Assembly (NCBI GenBank): GCA_002368175.1
Contig: AP018172.1
Span: 1,176,001-1,240,000, forward strand
DNA from: Calothrix sp. NIES-2098
GTDB taxonomy: Bacteria; Cyanobacteriota; Cyanobacteriia; Cyanobacteriales; Nostocaceae
Reading direction: 5' to 3'
Length of the DNA: 64,000 nt
A model generated the notes under the pieces. It did not search any database. It was given only the letters and a program-made list of their open reading frames with translations, and was not told where the DNA came from. Shown one piece after another: positions 17,991 to 27,037 of the stretch. A program made the translations under genes and the position numbers. Each line of letters begins with the position of its first letter. Position 1 is the stretch's first letter.

Positions 17991-18680
17991 TTGAAAATTA
18001 AAATTGCTAACTCATCTCGCAAAAATATAGTATCTTTGAAGCGAAAGCCCCAAAGAACATTGCTATCTATTGATGGATTGCGGTTACTTGTTGTTGATGA
18101 CAATGACGATGCTCGGAGTTTAGTTACTTTTATTCTTAAGGAGTATCAAGTACAAGTCCAAACAGCAAGAACTGTGGATGAAGCTATTGAAATCATTCAA
18201 GATTGGAAACCAGATGTTCTCATTAGCGATATCAGTATGCCTGGTAAGGATGGTTATTCTCTGATTAACTGGATTAGAAACCAAGAAGCAAAACAAGGAG
18301 GGTTTCTTCCTGCCATCGCCCTTACAGGTTATGTATATCCAGAATATCGTATTAAAGCTATTGATGCTGGGTTTGAGGAAGTTATTAGTAAACCGTTTCA
18401 CCCCGATGGGCTAATTGCAACTATCGCAAAACTTGTACAAAAAAGTAATGCACAACGAATTGTTAAACAGGAACAGTCTAAGTTTGTTGAACAAAGCCTG
18501 CTATTAAGAATAGAATCTCAGCAGCTTGCTGAACAAGTCCAACAAGCCAGGAAAAAGACCCAATATCTTCAGGAGCAAGCTCAACAGGCTATGGAGGAAG
18601 CACGACAGATTGTAGAGAAAGTTCAGCTAGCTAGTCAAAAAACTCAACAGCTTTGGCATCAAGTACAGTCTTCTTATTAA
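17991..18680 (+). CDS. Response regulator receiver protein with C-terminal coiled coil
   Basis: The receiver domain is complete: LRLLVVDDNDDARSL (acidic pocket), DVLISDISMPGKDG (phosphorylated Asp), ALTGYV (conserved Thr) and ISKPFHPDGL (conserved Lys). It is followed by about 75 residues of Gln-rich coiled coil (QQLAEQVQQARKKTQYLQEQ) with no DNA-binding domain, so output is probably by protein contact. The start is uncertain: no ATG occurs before the domain, an in-frame stop lies at 17982-17984, and TTG at 17991 is the first usable codon. It is convergent with the kinase gene, with 10 nt between the stops. Confidence 0.85.
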   Translation: MKIKIANSSRKNIVSLKRKPQRTLLSIDGLRLLVVDDNDDARSLVTFILKEYQVQVQTARTVDEAIEIIQDWKPDVLISDISMPGKDGYSLINWIRNQEAKQGGFLPAIALTGYVYPEYRIKAIDAGFEEVISKPFHPDGLIATIAKLVQKSNAQRIVKQEQSKFVEQSLLLRIESQQLAEQVQQARKKTQYLQEQAQQAMEEARQIVEKVQLASQKTQQLWHQVQSSY

Positions 18681-18690
18681 AGAATACTTA

Positions 18691-20694
18691 CTACTTTTGC
18701 AGAGTTTTAATTTCCCTTTGTGCATCTTGATAACTATTTTTTTGACCTTTCTTTTGAAATAGTTTAGCTGCGGCTTGAAAATCTGCGATCGCTTCTTTTT
18801 TCTCACCTTGTTTTGCTCGGATCAAACCTCGGTTGTAGTAAGCTAAAGCATAGCTAGAATTAACTGCGATCGCCTGAGAGTAATCTGCAATTGCGGCTTT
18901 TTTATTTCCCCGTTCCAAGTGAGCATTACCTCGGTTATTATAAGCCACCGCATTTTTTGGCTCTAGCTTAATTGCTTCTGTATAATCTGCTATTGCTCCT
19001 TGATAATCACCTACAGAAAAGCGATGCATACCTCTATGAATGTAAGCTATAGCTAATTTGGGATTAAGCTGTAAAACCAGATTATAATCTTCAGTAGCTT
19101 CTAGATTTTTACCCATGTCACTATAAGCATCTCCTCGATTGAGATACGCTTCGATATATTTAGGATCTAAATCAATCGCCCTGCTATAATCCTGAATTGC
19201 TGCTTGATTTTGGTTATAGGTAAATTGAGTTAAACCTCTTTGGTAGTAAGCTTGAGCATCATGAGAATTTATTTCTAGGGCTGTATCAAAATCTCGAATT
19301 GCTGCTTGCTTATTGTGCAAACGACGGTAGAGAATACCTCGTTGCAAGTAGGCTTCAGTATACTTGGATTTGAGGGCGATCGCTCGATTAAAATCTGCCA
19401 TTGCGCCTTGATAATCTTTAAGTTTTGCACGCGCCAAACCTCGCCCATAGTAACTATATGGATTTTTGGCATTGAGTTTAATTGCTCTGGTATAGTCTGC
19501 GATCGCTTCTTGATATTTTCCTAATTCATAATTAGAAAAGCCGCGATCGTAGTAAGCATTGGCATCTTGAGGATTTAACTCAATAGCTTTGCTTGAGTCT
19601 AATTGAGCTTTTTGATAATCCCCTAATCGATAAAAAGCATCAGCACGCCGATTATAAGCGAGAGCATTTTTAGGATTAATTTCAATAACTTGCGTGAAAT
19701 CTCTTACGGCTTCTTGATACTTTTCTACTTCATACTTTTCTACGCCTTGTAGATATAAAACTTTGGGGTCGCTCGCAGGTTTTGGGATGAGGAAAAACCA
19801 GGCTGCTACGCCAACAGTAATACAACTAGCTATTCCTGCCAAAATTAACCAAGGTTTTTTATTTTCATACTTATGCTGCTCGTCACCAAGATTCTTGAGT
19901 TGCTTCAGGTCATTTAAAACCTCAGTAGCAGACTGATAACGCTTACGGTAATCAAAGCGCACCATTTTATCGATAATTTTTGCTAATTCCCGATTAACTT
20001 GGGGATTTTTGGAACGCCAAACAATTTCACCTGTCAGTATATTTTTTTGGCTTGGTAATACAGCTACTTCATTTGCTGTTAAACCGATGAGTGCTGCGAT
20101 CGCTACTATCCCTAAAGCATAGATATCGCTGTTATATTGCGTGTCACCATGCAATTGCTCTACAGGTATATATTCGAGATTGCCAACAATAGTAGTAACA
20201 ATTTCTTTAATAGAACCAAAGTCAACCAAAACTAACTTGTTGTCTGACTCGCGGCGAATAATATTTGTAGGTTTAATATCCTGATGAATTACCTCGTGAC
20301 TATGTACAAATACTAAAATTTCTAATAAATCTGATAAAATATCAATGACTTGCTCTTCTTCTGTTGGCGTTCCTAGTAAAATTTCTTCAGCTAAAGAACT
20401 ACCAGGAATGAATTCTTGAACTAAATAAAATTCTTCATTTTCTTGAAAATAACTAACTAGCTTCTGGATGCGATCGTCTTCCTGACCTAGTTTTTCTAAG
20501 GTTTCTGCCTCACCTGTAAACAAACGACCTAGTATATTCAAATCTTGAGGATTTTTATTAGCAGGATGCAGTTGTTTTAAGACAAATTGGCTGTCAGGAA
20601 GATTAGTATCTTCAACCAAATAGGTTTGTGCCAATTCGTCAGCATTCAAGATTGCCAAGATTCGATAACGTGTATCCAGAAGGTGACTATGCAT
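18691..20694 (-). CDS. Ser/Thr protein kinase with C-terminal TPR repeats
   Basis: The 667-residue protein has an N-terminal kinase domain (about 1-270) with ATP-binding Lys at 40 (FVLKQL), catalytic loop HQDIKPTN at 137-144 and DFG at 158-160. The Arg before the catalytic Asp is Gln, so it is a non-RD kinase, and the Gly-rich loop is degenerate. One membrane helix follows at about 282-303 (WLILAGIASCITVGVAAWFFL). The rest, about 315-655, is roughly ten TPR units of the AYYNRG..K...G.Y..AI.DY..AI kind. The kinase should be cytoplasmic and the TPR part on the other side of the membrane. The signal sensed is unknown. Confidence 0.93.
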   Translation of the reverse strand: MHSHLLDTRYRILAILNADELAQTYLVEDTNLPDSQFVLKQLHPANKNPQDLNILGRLFTGEAETLEKLGQEDDRIQKLVSYFQENEEFYLVQEFIPGSSLAEEILLGTPTEEEQVIDILSDLLEILVFVHSHEVIHQDIKPTNIIRRESDNKLVLVDFGSIKEIVTTIVGNLEYIPVEQLHGDTQYNSDIYALGIVAIAALIGLTANEVAVLPSQKNILTGEIVWRSKNPQVNRELAKIIDKMVRFDYRKRYQSATEVLNDLKQLKNLGDEQHKYENKKPWLILAGIASCITVGVAAWFFLIPKPASDPKVLYLQGVEKYEVEKYQEAVRDFTQVIEINPKNALAYNRRADAFYRLGDYQKAQLDSSKAIELNPQDANAYYDRGFSNYELGKYQEAIADYTRAIKLNAKNPYSYYGRGLARAKLKDYQGAMADFNRAIALKSKYTEAYLQRGILYRRLHNKQAAIRDFDTALEINSHDAQAYYQRGLTQFTYNQNQAAIQDYSRAIDLDPKYIEAYLNRGDAYSDMGKNLEATEDYNLVLQLNPKLAIAYIHRGMHRFSVGDYQGAIADYTEAIKLEPKNAVAYNNRGNAHLERGNKKAAIADYSQAIAVNSSYALAYYNRGLIRAKQGEKKEAIADFQAAAKLFQKKGQKNSYQDAQREIKTLQK

Positions 20695-20783
20695 GTAAAT
20701 AAATATAGTTTTATCCGGAATTATTTGATTATAGCTTGCGTATTATTACTGAGCAAAAATTATTTGTATAGATAAAAACCTCA

Positions 20784-20818
20784 AATACCCTAGTGTTAAT
20801 CGATTAATACAGGGTATT
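20784..20818. promoter_or_regulatory. Long inverted repeat upstream of the kinase gene
   Basis: AATACCCT at 20784-20791 pairs with AGGGTATT at 20811-20818, and the interior is itself built on the palindrome TTAATCGATTAA (20796-20807). The whole forms a nearly continuous hairpin of about 35 bp. It lies between the end of the TetR gene and the start of the kinase gene, both on the minus strand, so it could be a terminator or an operator. There is no T run. Confidence 0.6.
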
Positions 20819-20907
20819 CCTCAAAAATTCAAGCCTAAATACTTAAGTGGCCAAACTCACAAAACAACAGAGTGTCCGCATTCAATCATACCCCCTGTTA
20901 AACTTGC

Positions 20908-21510
20908 TCAGTTTGGAGCCGCAGACTCCCCACAAAACTCCACAATCATCTGAGCTTTAATTTCCTCTAAAGGAAAACTTTCTGGATAGGTCGCAAACAT
21001 CAGCGTGATACCTTGAAGCGTGGATGAAAAATAGAGCGATCGCTGTCGTGGGTTTGGAACTCCCAGATTTTTGAACATCTCAGTTTGAAACTGGAACTGC
21101 TTTGCTCGCTCATCCATTAGCTTTTGGCTGTATTTCGCCGCAACCGGATCGTGTTTTGGTTGGGTGAGTAGGTTGAGTTCAAAACGGAAAGCTTCTGGCT
21201 GTCGCAGCACATCTTCCAGCGCACCTTCAATGATGTGGCGAATTTGCTCCATCGGAGTTTCCTTGGCTACCGCCGCATTCATGACAAATAACAAATCTTC
21301 AATGCGAGAATCGACCAAAGCTGCTAAAAGCTCCTCTTTCCCTTTGAAGTAGTGATACAGCAACCCCTTCGATATTTGAGCTTCTTTAGCAACATCGTCA
21401 ATTGACGTGGCGTGATAGCCTTTGGTGAAGAATAGCTCCCTTGTGGTTTTGAGGATCTGTTCGCGAGTAGCGCGACGAATCCGTTCATTTTCTGCTGGAG
21501 TTCGTGGCAT
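20908..21510 (-). CDS. TetR/AcrR-family transcriptional regulator
   Basis: The helix-turn-helix domain is clear: REQILKTTRELFFTKGYHATSIDDVAKEAQISKGLLYHYFKGKEELLAALV. The C-terminal ligand domain includes HIIEGALEDVLRQPEAFRFELNLLTQP. The ATG at 21510 (MPRTPAENERIRR) is the usual style of start; an in-frame codon 21 nt upstream is less likely. The length is 200 residues. A possible operator, TGAATAGTTAGTCA, lies 134 nt upstream at 21644-21657. It follows lysC on the same strand by 218 nt, but a functional link to lysC is not evident. Confidence 0.88.
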   Translation of the reverse strand: MPRTPAENERIRRATREQILKTTRELFFTKGYHATSIDDVAKEAQISKGLLYHYFKGKEELLAALVDSRIEDLLFVMNAAVAKETPMEQIRHIIEGALEDVLRQPEAFRFELNLLTQPKHDPVAAKYSQKLMDERAKQFQFQTEMFKNLGVPNPRQRSLYFSSTLQGITLMFATYPESFPLEEIKAQMIVEFCGESAAPN

Positions 21511-21643
21511 TCTCGTTACTCGTGAAAACAATCAATCATGAGATAGTTAAAAGGGAACGGGGAAACGCCCATAATCATTATCAGACAGCCCTAGGATTTC
21601 TTTGAGAGGATGGTCAATCAACAAAAGTAGTCTACTTTATGGC

Positions 21644-21657
21644 TGAATAGTTAGTCA
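21644..21657. promoter_or_regulatory. Possible TetR-type operator
   Basis: TGAATAGTTAGTCA, read on the minus strand as TGACTAACTATTCA, lies in the promoter region of the TetR gene. Ten of 14 positions agree with the box TGACTGAATGGTCA before the alpha/beta hydrolase at 56500-56513 (same orientation). The symmetry is imperfect, so this is a weak call. Confidence 0.35.
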
Positions 21658-21748
21658 ACGAAAATTTAACAAACCTTTGCTGCGACAGACTCCCAAAGTC
21701 CAGCCTGTTCTACTCCTAACTGCTCAATTGTTTCTTAATGCAAAGCAT

Positions 21749-23581
21749 CTACGCGGGTACAACAAATTTTTCGCTACCAGCCAAACCAAAAGCAGCATGA
21801 ATTACTTGCAAAGCCTTACTACCTTCGTCTTGGGCGACAACACAGCTAATTTTGATTTCTGAGGTAGCAATCATTTGAATATTGATTTGGTTGTGAGCTA
21901 GGGCTTCAAACATTTTCGCAGCCACACCTGGGTGTCCTACCATACCAGAACCCACGATACTGACTTTGGCGATCGCGCGATCGAGCACTACTTCACCCCA
22001 GCCTAATTCTGTAGCTGCTTGAGTAAGCATCTTTTGAGCATTTTCCCCATCAATGCGGGCGACAGTAAAGGCAATATCTCTGCGCGGAATTCCATCAACC
22101 ACCCGACAGCGTTGGGATTGAATAATCATATCCACGCTGATATTGTGTTCTGCCAATAATCCAAATAGTTTCGCCGCCATCCCCGGACGATCTGGTACTT
22201 GGCGAATCGCCAGACGCACTTGATTCATATCCAAGGCCACGCCACGGACGGGGGGGGAAGTTGGGGACAAGGGAGAAGTTTCTTCAATATTTCTTCCTTG
22301 TTTCCTTGCTTCCTCATCCTTGGCTTCAATTTCAAAAGTTGCGCGGAGTGCAGCAACAGCGCGATCGCATTCTTCAGCCGCAACTACACAGCTGACTTTG
22401 ACTTCGCTTGTAGAAATCATGTGGATGTTGACGCCTGCTTCGGACAAAGTCGCAAACATCTGGGCTGCAACGCCGGGACGCCCAATCATTCCTGCTCCGG
22501 AGATGCTGACTTTGGCAATATTTTGCTCGATCATCACCTCAGCTTCGTCGTCTTTGGCGTGATGGCTTCTTAATGCGGGAGCGATCGCTTCTGCTACTGC
22601 TTCTGCCCGCTTTAATATTGGTGTTGTCACTGTAAAAGCGATGTCGTTACTATTACCTTCGTGAATTGATTGGATAATTAAATCCACGTCTACATTTTGG
22701 CGAGCGATTTCTCCAAATAACCGGGCTGCAACCCCTGGTTTATCGGGTACGCGCAACAGAGCTACCCTTGCTTGGTCTGTATCAAACTCTACACCATCTA
22801 CTGCCTTAGCAATTTCCAAATTGACGAGCGATCGCCCTTGAGGTTTAGGTGATGTCACCCAAGTACCGGGGTCATCAGTCCAGCTAGACCTAACTACTAG
22901 CGGTACGCCATAGTTCCGAGCAATTTCTACCGCACGGGGATGTAGCACTTTTGCACCCAAGCTTGCTAGTTCTAACATCTCATCACTGGTGATTTCTGCC
23001 ATCAGTTGAGCTTCGGGTACTAAACGCGGATCTGTAGTCAAAATCCCTGGTACATCTGTATAAATTTCACAAAAATTTGCTCTTAATGCCGCTGCCAATG
23101 CCACCGCTGATGTATCAGAACCGCCACGCCCTAAAGTCGTGATTTCTAATTCTTCCATGCTGGATATGCCTTGAAATCCAGCTACGACAACCACTTTACC
23201 TTGACGCAGTTGACGCTCCATGCGTTCGGTTTCAATGTGCAAAATCCGTGCGCGGGTATGTTCGGCTTCGGTAACAATTCCTACTTGAGCGCCAGTCATC
23301 GAAATTGCTGGCTGTCCAATTTCCTGTAATGCCATACTCAATAAGGCAATAGTTACCTGTTCGCCAGTAGAAAGCAGCATATCCATTTCGCGGCGGCTAG
23401 GATTTGTAGAGATAGCATTAGCTAGCTTGACAAGTCCATCAGTGGTTTTACCCATCGCGGAAACCACAACTACAAGCGAATTTCCAGCTTGAACAGTCTT
23501 ATAAACTCGTTGGGCAACTGCTTGAATCCGTTCGACTGAACCAACAGAGGTACCACCGTATTTCTGAACTATGAGCGACAT
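21749..23581 (-). CDS. lysC: Aspartate kinase
   Basis: The 610-residue protein opens with VQKYGGTSVGSVERIQ, the amino-acid-kinase signature, followed by GFQGI and TTLGRGGSDTSAVALAAAL with substrate-binding residues. The catalytic domain covers about 1-250. Two pairs of ACT domains follow, recognisable by repeated VRQVPDRPGMAAKLFGLLAEHNISVDMI-like segments and by two copies of GAGMIGRPGVAAQMF / GSGMVGHPGVAAKMF. Four ACT units and a length near 600 are typical of cyanobacterial aspartate kinases. It makes aspartyl phosphate for lysine, threonine and methionine synthesis and is probably inhibited by lysine and threonine through the ACT domains. Confidence 0.97.
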   Translation of the reverse strand: MSLIVQKYGGTSVGSVERIQAVAQRVYKTVQAGNSLVVVVSAMGKTTDGLVKLANAISTNPSRREMDMLLSTGEQVTIALLSMALQEIGQPAISMTGAQVGIVTEAEHTRARILHIETERMERQLRQGKVVVVAGFQGISSMEELEITTLGRGGSDTSAVALAAALRANFCEIYTDVPGILTTDPRLVPEAQLMAEITSDEMLELASLGAKVLHPRAVEIARNYGVPLVVRSSWTDDPGTWVTSPKPQGRSLVNLEIAKAVDGVEFDTDQARVALLRVPDKPGVAARLFGEIARQNVDVDLIIQSIHEGNSNDIAFTVTTPILKRAEAVAEAIAPALRSHHAKDDEAEVMIEQNIAKVSISGAGMIGRPGVAAQMFATLSEAGVNIHMISTSEVKVSCVVAAEECDRAVAALRATFEIEAKDEEARKQGRNIEETSPLSPTSPPVRGVALDMNQVRLAIRQVPDRPGMAAKLFGLLAEHNISVDMIIQSQRCRVVDGIPRRDIAFTVARIDGENAQKMLTQAATELGWGEVVLDRAIAKVSIVGSGMVGHPGVAAKMFEALAHNQINIQMIATSEIKISCVVAQDEGSKALQVIHAAFGLAGSEKFVVPA

Positions 23582-23793
23582 AAATTTTCTTCAATCAATT
23601 TTGCTGCTTTCTTCAACGCCGCCAATTTGGGAAGCTTGCCATGCATTGTCAGTTATTTAGTTTACAGAATATCGCGCTCAGTCTGATAGACCCTGTGATA
23701 TATGTTATCGATTAATAACAATTTTCTTTAAATTTGGTTTGCATTAAACAGACTAAATCCCGTCAAGGATATGGTCAAATTTTGGGAAACATG

Positions 23794-23825
23794 AAAAAGC
23801 GCCCTCCCACTTGGGAGAGCGCTTT
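23794..23825 (-). terminator. Intrinsic terminator of psbA
   Basis: On the minus strand, GAAAGCGC-T-CTCCC pairs with GGGAG-G-GCGCTTTTT around AAGT and ends in a T run, 38 nt after the psbA stop codon. It is a strong, canonical Rho-independent terminator. Confidence 0.9.
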
Positions 23826-23862
23826 CGATTCACAGAAAAGCTATGACTTATTGCTCAAAAGA

Positions 23863-24945
23863 TTAGCCGTTGATAGCAGGAGCAGTCAGAGCTACAGGAG
23901 CTTGCTCGCCAGCAGCCAAATCGAGAGGGAAGTTGTGAGCGTTACGCTCGTGCATAACTTCCATACCCAGGTTAGCGCGGTTGATGATGTCAGCCCAGGT
24001 GTTCACAACACGACCAGTAGAATCAATTACAGACTGGTTGAAGTTGAAACCGTTCAAGTTGAACGCCATTGTGCTTACACCCAGCGCGGTAAACCAGATA
24101 CCGACTACAGGCCATGCAGCCAAGAAGAAGTGTAGCGAACGGCTGTTGTTAAAAGAAGCGTATTGGAAGATCAAGCGACCGAAGTAACCGTGAGCCGCTA
24201 CGATGTTGTAGGTTTCTTCCTCTTGACCGAACTTGTAACCGTAGTTTTGAGATTCGTTCTCGGTGGTTTCACGAACCAAAGAGGAGGTTACTAGAGAACC
24301 GTGCATTGCACTGAACAGAGAACCGCCGAAGACACCAGCTACACCTAACATGTGGAAGGGGTGCATCAGGATGTTGTGCTCTGCTTGGAACACAATCATG
24401 AAGTTGAAGGTTCCAGAGATTCCCAAGGGCATACCATCGGAGAATGAACCTTGACCGATGGGGTAAATCAAGAATACTGCGGTTGCTGCTGCTACTGGTG
24501 CAGAGAATGCTAGGCAGATCCAAGGACGCATACCCAAGCGGTAAGACAGTTCCCACTCACGACCCAGGTAGCAGAATACGCCGAGTAAGAAGTGGAAAAT
24601 TACCAACTGGTAAGGGCCGCCGTTGTACAACCACTCATCCAGAGAAGCTGCTTCCCAAATCGGGTAGAAGTGTAAACCGATAGCGTTGGAGGAAGGAACA
24701 ACTGCACCAGAGATGATGTTGTTTCCGTAAAGTAGTGAACCTGCTACTGGTTCGCGGATACCATCAATGTCTACTGGTGGTGCAGCGATGAAGGCAATTA
24801 CGAAGCAGGTGGTTGCGGCTAGTAGGGTTGGGATCATCAGGACGCCGAACCAACCGATGTAGAGACGGTTGCTGGTGCTGGTGATCCATTCGCAGAAGCG
24901 ATCCCATACGTTGGCGCTGGAGCGCTGTTGTAAGGTTGCTGTCAT
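23863..24945 (-). CDS. psbA: Photosystem II D1 protein
   Basis: The 360-residue protein is a full-length D1 with five membrane helices in the thylakoid. Residue 130 is Glu (GVFCYLGRE), which marks the high-light or standard isoform; the low-light D1:1 form has Gln. Manganese-cluster ligands are present: His332 and Glu333, His337, Asp342 and Ala344, the last being the new C-terminus after CtpA removes the 16-residue tail AGEQAPVALTAPAING. It stands alone and ends in a strong terminator. The 225-bp upstream region is AT-rich, with a repeated TTTACAA(T/A) sequence at 25010-25027 that may hold the promoter. No clear Shine-Dalgarno is seen. Confidence 0.99.
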   Translation of the reverse strand: MTATLQQRSSANVWDRFCEWITSTSNRLYIGWFGVLMIPTLLAATTCFVIAFIAAPPVDIDGIREPVAGSLLYGNNIISGAVVPSSNAIGLHFYPIWEAASLDEWLYNGGPYQLVIFHFLLGVFCYLGREWELSYRLGMRPWICLAFSAPVAAATAVFLIYPIGQGSFSDGMPLGISGTFNFMIVFQAEHNILMHPFHMLGVAGVFGGSLFSAMHGSLVTSSLVRETTENESQNYGYKFGQEEETYNIVAAHGYFGRLIFQYASFNNSRSLHFFLAAWPVVGIWFTALGVSTMAFNLNGFNFNQSVIDSTGRVVNTWADIINRANLGMEVMHERNAHNFPLDLAAGEQAPVALTAPAING

Positions 24946-25170
24946 TGTTTTATGAATGCGTTTGTGATTTATGAATCAGACAACGTTGTGTGTCGCCTGT
25001 AAAATTACTTTACAATGCTTTACAAAAGTTTATCAAGTAATATTACTTTAGTAAAATTAATACTTGTGATGAGTTTTACTTATTTTTAAGCTAGACAGTA
25101 GTACTGCGATTTTCGAGCGCTCATTTGTATTTACAATGTAGCGATCGCACTTGCTAGATCCTGGTGGGCA

Positions 25171-26067
25171 ATGACTGAAACGAGTAATGAATTTCGCGTG
25201 CAAACTGCGGTGCGTACCGTATGTGAGGTTGCTAAACAGCAATCAATTAAATTCGATCGAGCAATTGTTCTTGCAGACCATAGCAATTTACTCGTACATC
25301 TGCATCCAACTCCAGTGGTTGCGCGGGTAGCGACGACAACCGGAACAGTCCGCAAAGGCGATGCTTGGTTAAAACGAGAAATTGCAGTTGCAAATCATCT
25401 AGCAGCAGCAGGCGCACCTGTTATCCCGCCTAGTACACTAGTTTTACCTGGACCCTATCACCATAACGGTTTGGTATTAAGCTTTTGGGAATTTGTGCAA
25501 GAATTAGACGAGCCAGTAGACCCAACCATTGCCGGAAAAGCTTTGCGTGAATGTCACGAAGCACTGGTAGATTTCGCTGGCGAACTTCCTGTCCTTGATG
25601 CATTGTCGGAGTCTCAGGAGATTTTTTCCCAACTCCGCAGCAAGGGAGTATTCAGCCCCGTCGACGCAGATATGCTGCAACAAGTGAACGAACGATTAAC
25701 AACTAAGTTTCAGCAGTTAGAGTTACCCATGCAGCCAATTCATGGCGACTCAAACCCATCAAATGTATTGAATACGACACGCGGGGTATTATGGGCTGAC
25801 TGGGAAGATACATTTATTGCTCCTATCGTTTGGGACATTGCTTGTTTTGTTGCTTCATCTCGCGTCTTTGGCAAAGATGTAGAGCAAGCCAATGCAACAC
25901 TCAATGGTTATGGTGTGAAGATTGATGATGAAGTCTTAGATTTATTTATTGAAGCACGTACATTTCAAACAGTTCTCTGGAACTATATTATTGGACAGCA
26001 ACATCCTGACAGTTTGCAACGGTTTGAGGCGCGTTTGCAATGGTTTCGCGAACGTTATGCAAACTAA
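25171..26067 (+). CDS. Aminoglycoside phosphotransferase (APH)-fold protein
   Basis: The 298-residue protein has the APH/choline-kinase core: AWLKREIAVANHLAAAGAPVIPPS in the N-lobe, the catalytic loop MQPIHGDSNPSNVL (Brenner motif, catalytic Asp) and the metal-binding VLWADWEDTFIAPIVWDIACF. These proteins phosphorylate small molecules with ATP. The substrate is unknown; there is no reason from sequence to assume antibiotic resistance. It is divergent from psbA with a gap of 225 bp. The ATG at 25171 lies 29 nt after a HIP1 site. Confidence 0.85.
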   Translation: MTETSNEFRVQTAVRTVCEVAKQQSIKFDRAIVLADHSNLLVHLHPTPVVARVATTTGTVRKGDAWLKREIAVANHLAAAGAPVIPPSTLVLPGPYHHNGLVLSFWEFVQELDEPVDPTIAGKALRECHEALVDFAGELPVLDALSESQEIFSQLRSKGVFSPVDADMLQQVNERLTTKFQQLELPMQPIHGDSNPSNVLNTTRGVLWADWEDTFIAPIVWDIACFVASSRVFGKDVEQANATLNGYGVKIDDEVLDLFIEARTFQTVLWNYIIGQQHPDSLQRFEARLQWFRERYAN

Positions 26068-26472
26068 TTAACAATATATCTGCACCGAAATTAGAATGAA
26101 TATAAATTAAAGGCTTCCTAGGATTCTTTGATTGTCTGGCAACCAAAATCAATGACAAATATCAAGGAAATATATAAAGAAATACAAAGATATATCAAGA
26201 AGAAAATTTTTGGTAGTATTTGTAATATGAATCAAATCCTAATCATGCGTTAAATTTGTATTACGTTTTAGGGATAAGGGTGAAGCTGCCCGATATAAGA
26301 ATTAACTTTTTTGGGTTGAATCAGAAGCCACAATCAGTTAACAGCAAAGCTTACCAAGATATGTACTTGTGCCGATAACGACCTGTAGACTTTCACAAAT
26401 CTCATTGTGTGTTCAAATGTTATGTTGAGAGTAACGAGAAATATTTTCGGCTATGTGAATAAGCCCGTGACA
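26068..26472. other. AT-rich spacer
   Basis: No gene or RNA is supported. The last part, from about 26420 (GAGAAATATTTTCGG at 26437-26451), belongs to the leader of the next gene: the same GAGAAATATTTT sequence recurs upstream of the RRM gene at 27038. Confidence 0.5.
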
Positions 26473-26515
26473 CCTCTCCGGATCTAAATCTCTACACTGT
26501 ATTTGATTCGGGAGG
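26473..26515 (+). promoter_or_regulatory. rbp-type leader hairpin, copy A
   Basis: CTCTCCGGATC at 26474-26484 pairs, with wobbles and one mismatch, with GATTCGGGAGG at 26505-26515. The right arm is the Shine-Dalgarno, 5 nt before the ATG. The loop starts TAAATCTCTACAC. Closely related hairpins precede the RRM genes at 27038, 27821 and 30582. It is predicted to hide the ribosome binding site in RNA. Confidence 0.75.
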
Positions 26516-26520
26516 ATTAA

Positions 26521-26718
26521 ATGAATTTACAAATACCTACATTTATCTCACCTAACTTTGCTCGCTTTGTTGCGTCAGAGCTAGAACCAAACTCATTAAG
26601 CAAAAAGGACATAACTAATTGCTTAAAAGCTTTGGGAATTAAAGACCCACAAATTTTAACCATGAAGTGGAAACAAGAGTTGTGGGTTCAACTACAAATT
26701 GCTGCTGTTTCTAGTTAA
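26521..26718 (+). CDS. Small hypothetical protein with rbp-type leader
   Basis: I do not recognise this 65-residue protein (MNLQIPTFISPNFARFVASE...). It is not an RRM protein; it is probably helical, with a positively charged middle (LSKKDITNCLKALGIKDPQ) and a Trp-containing end (MKWKQELWVQLQIAAV). It has no signal peptide. The start is secure because GGGAGG lies 5 nt upstream. The 5' leader has the same hairpin and loop as the neighbouring RNA-binding protein genes, and the region further upstream also resembles that of the 27038 gene. It is therefore probably expressed under the same conditions, perhaps cold, as those genes. Confidence 0.75.
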   Translation: MNLQIPTFISPNFARFVASELEPNSLSKKDITNCLKALGIKDPQILTMKWKQELWVQLQIAAVSS

Positions 26719-26987
26719 ATTTCAAATTCAAAAATATATTTTTGCACAACAATTAGAGAAATTTTAAATTTCTCTAGGTTTAATGAATATTAGTTGTTGA
26801 TTTTTGGCACAAATATGTCTTAATTATTTGTGTGGATTAGACTTTTTTGTACTTTTGATCGAGGTTGAAGCTGGAAACACAAACTGCTTGAAACTTACAC
26901 ATATTTAAGTAAGGCTGAAATTTAAAAATTATGTTATTATTAAATTATTGAGAAATATTTTTGGTCAAGTGACTGACTATATAGACG

Positions 26988-27028
26988 CCTCTCCAAATCT
27001 AAATCTCTACATTTTATTAATTCGGAGA
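26988..27028 (+). promoter_or_regulatory. rbp-type leader hairpin, copy B
   Basis: TCTCCAAAT at 26990-26998 pairs with ATTCGGAGA at 27020-27028 (one A-C mismatch). The right arm includes the GGAG ribosome site, 9 nt before the ATG at 27038. The loop begins CTAAATCTCTACA, as in the other copies. Confidence 0.75.
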
Positions 27029-27037
27029 TATTCTATT

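Noticed and set aside
22199..22573. 124-codon plus-strand frame opposite lysC
   Set aside because: It is antisense to the ACT region of lysC, without signals of its own.
23734..24135. Plus-strand open frame of 133 codons opposite psbA
   Set aside because: It is antisense to the highly constrained psbA coding region and its terminator, with no ribosome site or protein-like composition.
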